From positions 1 to 43,200 of the forward strand of contig JAFUMW010000130.1 of the NCBI GenBank assembly GCA_017482465.1: a DNA stretch of 43,200 nt, in the 5' to 3' direction. Every line of letters begins with the position of its first letter. The stretch's first letter is position 1. The DNA comes from Clostridia bacterium. Lineage in GTDB: Bacteria; Bacillota; Clostridia; Oscillospirales; CAG-272. The notes below the pieces were generated by a model. It was not told the origin of the DNA and did not search any database. It worked only from the letters and a program-made list of their open reading frames with translations. Made by a program: the position numbers and the translations under genes. Below are positions 23,807 through 30,866 of this stretch, in pieces.

Positions 23807-24735
23807 TGAATTTTTCCTGTGTCAAAATATTCTTTTGTTTGGGCTATATCGCGCTCTATCTGCGCCACAAGCTCATCTATAGAGGAAAACTTTTTCTCGT
23901 CACGTATCTTTTTGTAAAACGATACCTTTATTTTTTGACCGTATAACCAGCCTGTGAATCCGACAATGTGCGTTTCACAATTTATCTGAGCATCTGTATC
24001 AACGGTTGGATGCGAGCCTACATTGGCGACCCCTGCGTATTTTTTTTGACCGATCGTTACTGTGCAAGCGTAAACTCCATGTGCGGGAATGACATGACCC
24101 GCGGGGAAGTTTTGATTGATCGTCGGTACGCCGATGGAACGTCCAAGCTCTTTTCCGTGTATAACCGGGAAGTCGATATAAAACGGTCTGCCAAGCATTT
24201 GTGCGGCATATTCGGTGTCGCCGCTTTCAACGGCAAGGCGTATGAGTGTCGAGCTTACAGGCTGACCGCGCTTCATAACAGGCGGTATGACTACTGCTTC
24301 ACCGTCCATAAGGCGGGTAAGCATTTCGGGTGTTCCCTTACCGTACTGCCCGAACTTGAAATCAAAGCCGCATACGGCGACAGACGCGTTTATAGTCTTT
24401 CTGAGTATGTCGCTTACGAATCTATCGGGCGAATAGTCGCGTATCTTCTCAAAGTCCGCAAGGTAAACACGCTCGATGCCCAGTTCCTTGAATATCTCAA
24501 GCTTGTCATCAAGCGTCAGGATGCTCGGTGCGTTTCGGTTGGCAAGTACCGTTTCGGGATGCTTGGCAAAGGTAAAGACCGCAGGCATAAGCCCGCGTTT
24601 TACCGCAACAGCCACCGCTTGCTTTAGCAGCTCTGTGTGTCCTGTATGCACACCGTCAAAATTACCGAGTGCAACAACGCACGGCGGCATTTCGCACGGG
24701 AGCTTATCCGAGCTTGTGATGTCATATATCAGCAT
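23803..24735 (-). CDS. ribF: Bifunctional riboflavin kinase/FAD synthetase
   Basis: Makes FMN and FAD from riboflavin. The 310-aa product has the nucleotidyltransferase signature ALGNFDGVHTGH (residues about 21-32), SSTLIR, and the riboflavin kinase signature GRSIGVPTINQNFP with the PTxN motif, then GVYACTV and NVGSHPTV. ATG at 24735 sits 7 nt after the ireB stop with no clear ribosome site, so translation is probably coupled to ireB. Confidence 0.95.
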   Translation of the reverse strand: MLIYDITSSDKLPCEMPPCVVALGNFDGVHTGHTELLKQAVAVAVKRGLMPAVFTFAKHPETVLANRNAPSILTLDDKLEIFKELGIERVYLADFEKIRDYSPDRFVSDILRKTINASVAVCGFDFKFGQYGKGTPEMLTRLMDGEAVVIPPVMKRGQPVSSTLIRLAVESGDTEYAAQMLGRPFYIDFPVIHGKELGRSIGVPTINQNFPAGHVIPAHGVYACTVTIGQKKYAGVANVGSHPTVDTDAQINCETHIVGFTGWLYGQKIKVSFYKKIRDEKKFSSIDELVAQIERDIAQTKEYFDTGKIQ

Positions 24736-24742
24736 CTGGTAT

Positions 24743-24997
24743 TTATTTTGAAAGTCCGAGGTAATTCTTAAGCATCATGTTAAGAAGATCGTCGCGGTCA
24801 ATACGGCGGATAAGACTGCGCGCATTGTTATGGTTGGTGATATACGTCGGATCCTCGGAGAGAATATAGCCTACGATCTGATTTATCGGATTGTAGCCTT
24901 TTTCGCTGAGAGCCGCATGCACCTGAAGAAGAATGTCTTTAATTTCGCTTTCACGGTCATCGTGAAGCTTGAAGGTGATTGTATCGCTTGTTTGCAT
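24743..24997 (-). CDS. ireB: IreB family regulatory protein
   Basis: An 84-aa protein with the strongly conserved [20 protein letters not shown] and [23 protein letters not shown] of the IreB (UPF0297) family. In Enterococcus IreB is phosphorylated by the PASTA kinase IreK and controls cephalosporin tolerance. Here it heads an operon with ribF and a penicillin-binding-protein-like gene, consistent with a cell-envelope link. Confidence 0.95.
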   Translation of the reverse strand: MQTSDTITFKLHDDRESEIKDILLQVHAALSEKGYNPINQIVGYILSEDPTYITNHNNARSLIRRIDRDDLLNMMLKNYLGLSK

Positions 24998-25076
24998 AGT
25001 GTACTCCGAATTCTCCGCTTGTTTCCTGTAATACTAAAATCAGGAAATTGCGGCAATTAAATATTTCCCTATTGTT

Positions 25077-25106
25077 ATGATACACCAAAAGGTGATATAA
25101 TATCAA
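25077..25106 (-). promoter_or_regulatory. ireB operon promoter
   Basis: Minus strand: TTGATA (25106-25101), 18-nt spacer, TATCAT (25082-25077). The leader has a TTTCCTG/CAGGAAA hairpin with a 12-nt loop (25022-25047). Confidence 0.55.
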
Positions 25107-25139
25107 GAAATATCTGTGTTTTGTAATATAAATGTAAGA

Positions 25140-27122
25140 TTATCTGCCTCTTTTTACATTCTTTTTTACGGATGTACGTTTTGTTTTGTATCGGTTAGAC
25201 GGTTTTGACGCCGTGCCTGTTCTTTTTGAGCCGCTTTGCGTACGGGTTGTGTTCTTTTGGCGCGCGCTACCGCTACCGCTTTTACTTGCCGGTCGTTCGG
25301 CAGTATTTCCGTGTGCCGGGCGTACAAGACATTCCTTTCCGTAGCCGATCAGATCCTCACGACCGCACTTTTTCAGCGCGCGGCGCACAAGCTCGGCGTT
25401 TTCCGGTCTGGTATACTGCAAAAGTGCTCGTTGCATCTTCTTTTCCTCATAATCGGAGGCGACAAATACCTTTTTGCCCGTAAGCGGGTCTATGCCGGTA
25501 TAGAACATAACGGTAGAAGCTGTACCCGGAGTCGGATAGAAATCCTGCACTTGCTCGGGCTTCATACCGAGACTTTTCAAGTATAGCGCGAGCTCTACCG
25601 CGTCCTCAAGCCTGCTGCCCGGGTGGCTGGACATAAGGTAGGGAACGAGATACTGCTCAAGACCTATGCTTTTTGTAAGCTCAAAGAAGCGCTTTCGGAA
25701 GCTCTCGTATACTTCGATGTTAGGCTTGCCCATGCATGAGAGTACATTTGCCGAGCAGTGCTCGGGAGCGACCTTGAGCTGTCCGCTGACATGGTGTCTG
25801 ACAAGACGCTTGAAGAAAGCTTCGTTTTTGTCGTACATCACATAGTCAAAACGGATGCCTGAACGTATGAATACCTTTTTTACTCTCGGAAGAGCTTCGA
25901 GCTTTTCGAGCAGATTTATATATTCGCTGTGGTCTACCTCAAGATTTTTACACGGAGTGGGTGCAAGGCACTTGCGCGATGAGCATACGCCGTTTGTAAG
26001 CTGTTTTTCGCATGATGGATAACGGAAATTTGCGGTCGGACCGCCGACATCATGTATATAACCCTTGAAATCGGGCATTTCCGTAATAAGCTTAGCTTCG
26101 CGTACTACCGAGTCTATACTGCGCGAGCGTACCGTCCTGCCCTGATGGTAGGCTATTGCACAGAAGTTGCACGCGCCGAAGCAACCGCGGGTATGTGTTA
26201 TTGAGAATTTTACCTCGTCTATACCCGGTACGCCGCCGAGGACATCATACGAGGGGTGTACCTTACGTGTAAACGGAAGAGCGTACACGCGGTCAAGCTC
26301 ATCTCTTTCAAGTGGGGGCATCGGCGGATTGGCGACGAGCATTTTATCGTCGTAATATTCTATTATGGCTTTTCCCGATACCGGGTCTGTGTTTTTATAT
26401 TGTACACCGAATGCCTTTGCGTAAAGCTCCTTTGAATTCTTGAGGTCGTTGTAATCGAATTCGCCGGCTACATCGTAGTGTACACGTTCACCGCGCTTGC
26501 ACAGGTATGCCGAACCGCGTACATCACGTATCTTTTTTACCGGCACACCGCGGTCAAGCAATTCTGCTATACGTACAAGTATCTTTTCCCCCATGCCGTA
26601 TGTGAGGATATCGGCACGCGAATCGACAAGTATACTGCGTCTGACCTTGTTGTCCCAATAGTCATAGTGCGCGTGGCGTCTGAGAGATGCTTCAAGCCCT
26701 CCGATAATTATCGGAATATCACCGAATGCCTCGCGTATACGGTTGCAATAAACGATGACCGCGCGGTCGGGACGCTTGCCCATAACACCGCCCGGAGAGT
26801 AGTAGTCGTAGCTTCTTTTCTTGCGTGATAAAGTGTAGTGAGCGACCATTGAGTCGATGTTGCCCGCGCTTACAAGAAAGCCGAGGCGGGGACGAGGGTA
26901 CTCCTTAAACGCATCAGCGCTTTTGTAATCGGGCTGAGAGAGTATGGCAACACGAAAGCCCGCGTCCTCTAAAACGCGGGAGATTATGGAAGTGCCGAAG
27001 CTCGGATGGTCGACATAGGCATCGCCTGTTACATATACAAAATCGGGTCTGTCCCAGCCGCATTCCTCCATGTCTGCGCGGCATAACGGGAGAAATCCCT
27101 GAGCAATTGCGGAATTTGTCAT
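25140..27122 (-). CDS. YgiQ family radical SAM protein
   Basis: A 660-aa protein. The N-terminal region FLPLCRADMEECGWDRPDFVYVTGDAYVDHPSFG and the radical SAM motif C314-FGA-C318-NF-C321 identify YgiQ; further Cys motifs (CSSRKCLAPTPC) follow. The last 60 residues form a basic, low-complexity Lys/Arg/Ser/Thr tail resembling nucleic-acid-binding extensions. Function of YgiQ is unknown. ATG at 27122 gives the family's usual N-terminus, but its best ribosome site (AAAGGAT near 27150) is about 25 nt away, with a small palindrome between. It follows the membrane-protein gene on the same strand and overlaps the region after that gene's end. Confidence 0.92.
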   Translation of the reverse strand: MTNSAIAQGFLPLCRADMEECGWDRPDFVYVTGDAYVDHPSFGTSIISRVLEDAGFRVAILSQPDYKSADAFKEYPRPRLGFLVSAGNIDSMVAHYTLSRKKRSYDYYSPGGVMGKRPDRAVIVYCNRIREAFGDIPIIIGGLEASLRRHAHYDYWDNKVRRSILVDSRADILTYGMGEKILVRIAELLDRGVPVKKIRDVRGSAYLCKRGERVHYDVAGEFDYNDLKNSKELYAKAFGVQYKNTDPVSGKAIIEYYDDKMLVANPPMPPLERDELDRVYALPFTRKVHPSYDVLGGVPGIDEVKFSITHTRGCFGACNFCAIAYHQGRTVRSRSIDSVVREAKLITEMPDFKGYIHDVGGPTANFRYPSCEKQLTNGVCSSRKCLAPTPCKNLEVDHSEYINLLEKLEALPRVKKVFIRSGIRFDYVMYDKNEAFFKRLVRHHVSGQLKVAPEHCSANVLSCMGKPNIEVYESFRKRFFELTKSIGLEQYLVPYLMSSHPGSRLEDAVELALYLKSLGMKPEQVQDFYPTPGTASTVMFYTGIDPLTGKKVFVASDYEEKKMQRALLQYTRPENAELVRRALKKCGREDLIGYGKECLVRPAHGNTAERPASKSGSGSARQKNTTRTQSGSKRTGTASKPSNRYKTKRTSVKKNVKRGR

Positions 27123-27160
27123 GCTTGTATTTACGGATATATCCGTTATCCTTTCGAGAG

Positions 27161-27610
27161 TTAGCTGTCCTGCCTGCCGTCAAAAACAGAGGTGTAATTT
27201 TGGACTTCTTCTGCTTTTTTTGATGTGAGCTTTCTTATTGCAAATGCGATAAAAGAAACAACGATGTATATAATTGTTGCAAGAAACAGGAAAACAAAGA
27301 CATATCTAATTTCGGTTCTGCGGGGAGTTATTACGCCCACAAGAAGCAAACAGAACATTGCAAGCGCGTAATGTATGAGTCTTACAACTACGCGCGGAAG
27401 GCTCTTTATTCTGAATACATAGCTTAAAATATTGAATATGAAAGCGGTGATTAAAACGAGCACAGCACCTCGGAGTCCGAGAAAACTGACTGCTGTATTG
27501 CTTGTAGCCTGTCCCTTAAGCATCAGATCGGATACAATAAGCAGTATAAACTCACAAACAGTGAAACATATGCAGGTGTTTGATATTATCCTTTTTAATT
27601 CCTTAAGCAA
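27161..27610 (-). CDS. Small four-segment membrane protein, DUF3021-like
   Basis: A 149-aa protein with four hydrophobic segments (about 13-31, 45-64, 78-97, 103-126) and a polar C-terminus. Topology and size resemble DUF3021 proteins, with only weak similarity. The start is TTG at 27610, supported by AAAGGAG 9 nt upstream and the promoter at 27644-27672. First gene of a likely operon with ygiQ. Confidence 0.65.
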   Translation of the reverse strand: MLKELKRIISNTCICFTVCEFILLIVSDLMLKGQATSNTAVSFLGLRGAVLVLITAFIFNILSYVFRIKSLPRVVVRLIHYALAMFCLLLVGVITPRRTEIRYVFVFLFLATIIYIVVSFIAFAIRKLTSKKAEEVQNYTSVFDGRQDS

Positions 27611-27643
27611 TTTTCAAAGCTCCTTTAATTTATTCTGCATACT

Positions 27644-27672
27644 ATTATATCAATAAAATTTACTAAATGCAA
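27644..27672 (-). promoter_or_regulatory. Promoter of the membrane protein/YgiQ operon
   Basis: Minus strand: TTGCAT (27672-27667), 17-nt spacer, TATAAT (27649-27644) preceded by TGA (extended -10). Confidence 0.72.
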
Positions 27673-27705
27673 GTGTATAAGTGTTAAAGAACACAAATTA
27701 TATAA

Positions 27706-27737
27706 ATACACCCGGGGTCAAACGACACCGGGTGTGC
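27706..27737 (-). terminator. Terminator of the GH42 operon
   Basis: ACACCCGGGGTC (27708-27719) pairs with GACACCGGGTGT (27724-27735) with one mismatch, just past the stop at 27741. On the minus strand an AT-rich tail follows. Confidence 0.75.
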
Positions 27738-27740
27738 TTG

Positions 27741-28616
27741 TTATGCGTTTTTGTACGCTTCGATTTTTGAAATAAGATGTCTTCCGACCTTGCACATATA
27801 CGCTGCAGCCTCAGGAACAAAGTCATTGTCGAAGCCCCTTAAGAATACGTCGGCCTCAAAGGTAAATTCTCCCTTGTAGTCGATGTCGGCAAGTGCCTTG
27901 CAGACAGCATCCCAATTAATTTTCGCCATTCCGGGAAGCGTGTGAAGATCGTTTCTGTAGTCCACGTCATGCACGTGAAGCGCACCGAGTCTGTCATGTC
28001 CGAGGGTACAGATCGCATGTGCAGGCTCTTCTCCTACAAGCGGCGAGTGTCCGACGTCAAGACAAACTGTGAAGTATTCGGGATCAAGCGCGTCAAAGCA
28101 GGTGATAAGCTCGCTTGCAAAGCTTATGTAGTTGGGAATGATATGTCCGCGTCTGTCATCATACCCCCACATATTCTCAAGAGCTACCTTTACACCGGCT
28201 GCCTTGATATAGGGAACGAGTCTGTTGTAAAAATCTATGTTGTACTTTATACAGTCCTCGGCGCACGGAAAGCCGCATACGGGGTGAACGATGATCTGTC
28301 GCGCTCCCACCGTTCCGGCGATCTCGATCGCGCGTACGACTCGTTCAAAGCTGACCTTGTTGTATTCATCATCACCGGACTTTTCGGACGGAAACGGTGC
28401 GTGAGCCTGGTTAAAGAACACACCGTTGTCTTCCGCGATCTTTTTTAACTCTTTTGCAAAAGCAATATCGTTTGAACCGAACGGAAAATCTTCATGCTCC
28501 TTGTGTCCGAACAATGACAGATCGATAGCATCATAGCCTGCCTTCGCGAGGATCTCGATCGATTTGCGGTATCCGAATCTGTTTACAAGAGCTGAGTTTT
28601 GTGTAGATAGTATCAT
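27741..28616 (-). CDS. Sugar phosphate isomerase/epimerase, xylose-isomerase-like TIM barrel
   Basis: A 291-aa AP-endonuclease-2/xylose isomerase-like barrel. Likely metal ligands are in NQAHAPFP (His), IIVHP (His), ALENMWG (Glu), CLDVGHSPL (Asp, His), HVHDVDY (His) and FEADVF (Glu). The product begins MILSTQNSALVNRFG. RBS AGAAAGGGTG precedes ATG at 28616, 17 nt after the GH42 stop, so it is the second gene of the galactoside operon. It probably isomerises or epimerises a sugar or keto-sugar released by the GH42 enzyme. Confidence 0.88.
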   Translation of the reverse strand: MILSTQNSALVNRFGYRKSIEILAKAGYDAIDLSLFGHKEHEDFPFGSNDIAFAKELKKIAEDNGVFFNQAHAPFPSEKSGDDEYNKVSFERVVRAIEIAGTVGARQIIVHPVCGFPCAEDCIKYNIDFYNRLVPYIKAAGVKVALENMWGYDDRRGHIIPNYISFASELITCFDALDPEYFTVCLDVGHSPLVGEEPAHAICTLGHDRLGALHVHDVDYRNDLHTLPGMAKINWDAVCKALADIDYKGEFTFEADVFLRGFDNDFVPEAAAYMCKVGRHLISKIEAYKNA

Positions 28617-28633
28617 ATATACACACCCTTTCT

Positions 28634-30682
28634 TTATTTAGCCGAACGCTTGAGTATTCTGATTCCGTATTTGTCGATCGTGAGTGTACCCGAAACAGTT
28701 TTGTCCTCAAGCATATCGAAGTATTCGCCGTCAAGTGTTATATTTATGTCGTTTGAATTATAGTTTTGAACAAAGAGATAGTCGTTTTCGCCGTCTGTAC
28801 GCATGGTAATTGCGGCGTTTTCGGGAAGCTCTATGTCGGCAGCGCCCTTGATACCAAGCTCGTCTGTAAGCTTACCAAGAATATCAGCCATAAAGTCGCC
28901 CTCGTTCTTGAAGCCCATATAGTAAGCCTTACCCTTGCCGTACTTGTTTACGGTGAGCGCAGGCATACCTGCATAGTAATCATCCGCAAACTCTGCAAGC
29001 ACTTCAACATCATCGTTTTTGGTATGGAGAAGGTCGCAGTATTCGATTATTTCATAAGAATCCTTGAGTCCGTCGACAGATTTTATCATACGGGCAGTAT
29101 TCTTTTCGCCATTGTGCAGACATTCAAGGTCCTCAGACCATACGCCGAACACCTCTGCAAGCTTGCCACCCGGGAAACCTCCGAGTCTGCAAAGGTCATT
29201 TTCATCCACCCAGCCGGTGAAATAGGTTGACAGAAGTGTGCCGCCGTTTTCAACAAATTTTGCTATACGCTCACAAGCCGCGTCATCTGCCATATAAAGT
29301 GCCGGCACAATAACGAGGTCGTAAGAATCAAGCTCGTCGCATGCCTCGATTACGTCACAGGAAATTCCCTTTTTCCACAAAGGCTTATAGAATTTAAGGC
29401 AAAGGTCCTCATATTTCTTAGGTTTTCTTGCGCCTGCCATTTCGTTAAGCGCCCATGCGTTTTCAATATCGTATATGATAGCCACGCGGCTGACATTCAT
29501 AGTGCCGACAACCTCGTCAAGCTTTGCAAGAGCAGCACCTACCTCGGATACCTCTTTAAATACGCGTGTGTCGTCTCTTCCGCAGTGGTCTACGACAGCA
29601 CCGTGGAACTTTTCAAAGCCACCGCGCGATTTTCTCCACTGGAAATACTGCACCGATTCCGAGCCGTGAGCAATAGCCTGCATAGATGCAAGCTTATGCA
29701 TACCCGGCTTTTTGCCCTTGTTTACCTCGAGCCAGCTGTTAAAAGAGGGCGCACATTCCATAAGCATAAACGGCTTTTTGCCCATTGAGCGGAAACGGTC
29801 GTGCCAGAAGGCTGTCTTTATTCCCGAATACATATGAGCATCACCTAATGCGTGCCATCTGGGATAGCTGTCCCATGATACCACGTCTACAACCTTTGCA
29901 ACCTTCTTGTAGTCAATGCCGTCGGTTTCCATCATATTCGTGGTGACAGGCACGTCGGGCGTTACCTTTTTAAGTGCCGCCGCTTCCCATGCTATGTAGT
30001 CTGCAAGCAGGTCATTTACATATCTCTTCCAGTCGAGTATAAGCGCGTGTACGGATTTATCTGTAACAACGATCTCGGACCAATCCGTATAAGTATGTCC
30101 CCAGAAGCTGTTCCAGTATGCGGCGTTGATAGCATCAAGTGTTTTGTACTTTTTCTTGAGCCATTCACGGAAATTATTCTGACAACGCTCACAATAACAT
30201 TCTCCGCAGCATTCGTTGCTTATATGCCACATTCCAAGCGCAGGATGATCCTTATAATGCTCTGCCATAGCGGTATTGAGGTCGTGTATCTTGCGTCTGA
30301 AATCAGGCGAGGACTTACAAAATCCTCCGCGTCCTCCGCGTCTGCCACGTACACCTGCTTCGTTTACAGGCAGGATATCGGGATACTTTATGCCAAGCCA
30401 GTGCGGTTTGCCAGCACTCGGCGTTGCAAGGCAGGCCTTCATTCCCTGCGCGGCAAGGTTATCCATGATCTTATCAAAGAATTCAAAATTATAAACTCCG
30501 TCCTCGGGTTCAAATTCTACCCATGAGAATATGCCGATAGAAACGGTGTTCACATTCGCCTTATCAAAATATTTGAAATCATCCGAAATAATCTCGGGAA
30601 AAGCCTTCCACTGATCGGGGTTATAGTCACCGCCGTGAAGCATATGAGGAAAGTTCGGTACTACAGGATTGAATTTTTTCAT
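28634..30682 (-). CDS. Glycoside hydrolase family 42 beta-galactosidase
   Basis: A 682-aa cytoplasmic enzyme without signal peptide. N-terminal HGGDYNPDQW is typical; acid/base Glu157 in WHISNEC; nucleophile Glu309 in LMECAPSFNSW. The zinc-cluster cysteines of GH42 are present (C122 and the C162-x-C164-x2-C167 set). The TIM barrel is followed by a trimerisation domain (about 400-590) and a small beta domain at the end. An Arg/Gly-rich stretch (GVRGRRGGRGG, about 110-120) is unusual. ATG at 30682 follows GAAAGGCAG. It is driven by the promoter at 30741-30769. Confidence 0.95.
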   Translation of the reverse strand: MKKFNPVVPNFPHMLHGGDYNPDQWKAFPEIISDDFKYFDKANVNTVSIGIFSWVEFEPEDGVYNFEFFDKIMDNLAAQGMKACLATPSAGKPHWLGIKYPDILPVNEAGVRGRRGGRGGFCKSSPDFRRKIHDLNTAMAEHYKDHPALGMWHISNECCGECYCERCQNNFREWLKKKYKTLDAINAAYWNSFWGHTYTDWSEIVVTDKSVHALILDWKRYVNDLLADYIAWEAAALKKVTPDVPVTTNMMETDGIDYKKVAKVVDVVSWDSYPRWHALGDAHMYSGIKTAFWHDRFRSMGKKPFMLMECAPSFNSWLEVNKGKKPGMHKLASMQAIAHGSESVQYFQWRKSRGGFEKFHGAVVDHCGRDDTRVFKEVSEVGAALAKLDEVVGTMNVSRVAIIYDIENAWALNEMAGARKPKKYEDLCLKFYKPLWKKGISCDVIEACDELDSYDLVIVPALYMADDAACERIAKFVENGGTLLSTYFTGWVDENDLCRLGGFPGGKLAEVFGVWSEDLECLHNGEKNTARMIKSVDGLKDSYEIIEYCDLLHTKNDDVEVLAEFADDYYAGMPALTVNKYGKGKAYYMGFKNEGDFMADILGKLTDELGIKGAADIELPENAAITMRTDGENDYLFVQNYNSNDINITLDGEYFDMLEDKTVSGTLTIDKYGIRILKRSAK

Positions 30683-30740
30683 AATATGATCTGCCTTTCA
30701 TTAATTAACGTAAAAAATGTATATTTTAACAATTTTATTA

Positions 30741-30769
30741 ATTGTATCACAGTAAAATTAAAAAAGCAA
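30741..30769 (-). promoter_or_regulatory. GH42 operon promoter
   Basis: Minus strand: TTGCTT (30769-30764), 17-nt spacer, TACAAT (30746-30741) preceded by TGA (extended -10). A weak -35 suggests activator dependence. Confidence 0.7.
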
Positions 30770-30777
30770 TATAAATT

Positions 30778-30812
30778 TATTGTTTTATCAATTAAAATAT
30801 TGTTTTATCAAT
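30778..30812 (-). promoter_or_regulatory. Tandem operator-like repeat upstream of the GH42 promoter
   Basis: The 15-mer ATTGATAAAACAATA (minus strand) occurs twice exactly, at 30778-30792 and 30798-30812, with a 20-bp period (two helical turns). Each copy is itself partly symmetric (ATTG-N6-CAAT). The proximal copy ends 8 bp upstream of the -35, the usual place for an AraC-type activator. Confidence 0.6.
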
Positions 30813-30825
30813 AAAAAATGAAAAA

Positions 30826-30853
30826 ACAAGGCTGTCAAGAATGACAGCCTTGT
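30826..30853 (-). terminator. Terminator of the export/SLH operon
   Basis: ACAAGGCTGTCA (30826-30837) pairs perfectly with TGACAGCCTTGT (30842-30853), loop AGAA, followed on the minus strand by a long T run. Confidence 0.92.
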
Positions 30854-30866
30854 TTGCATGTATATG

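Noticed and set aside
30721-30820. AT-rich repeats as a replication origin
   Set aside because: Only two copies of one 15-mer, no DnaA boxes seen; position next to a -35 fits an operator better.
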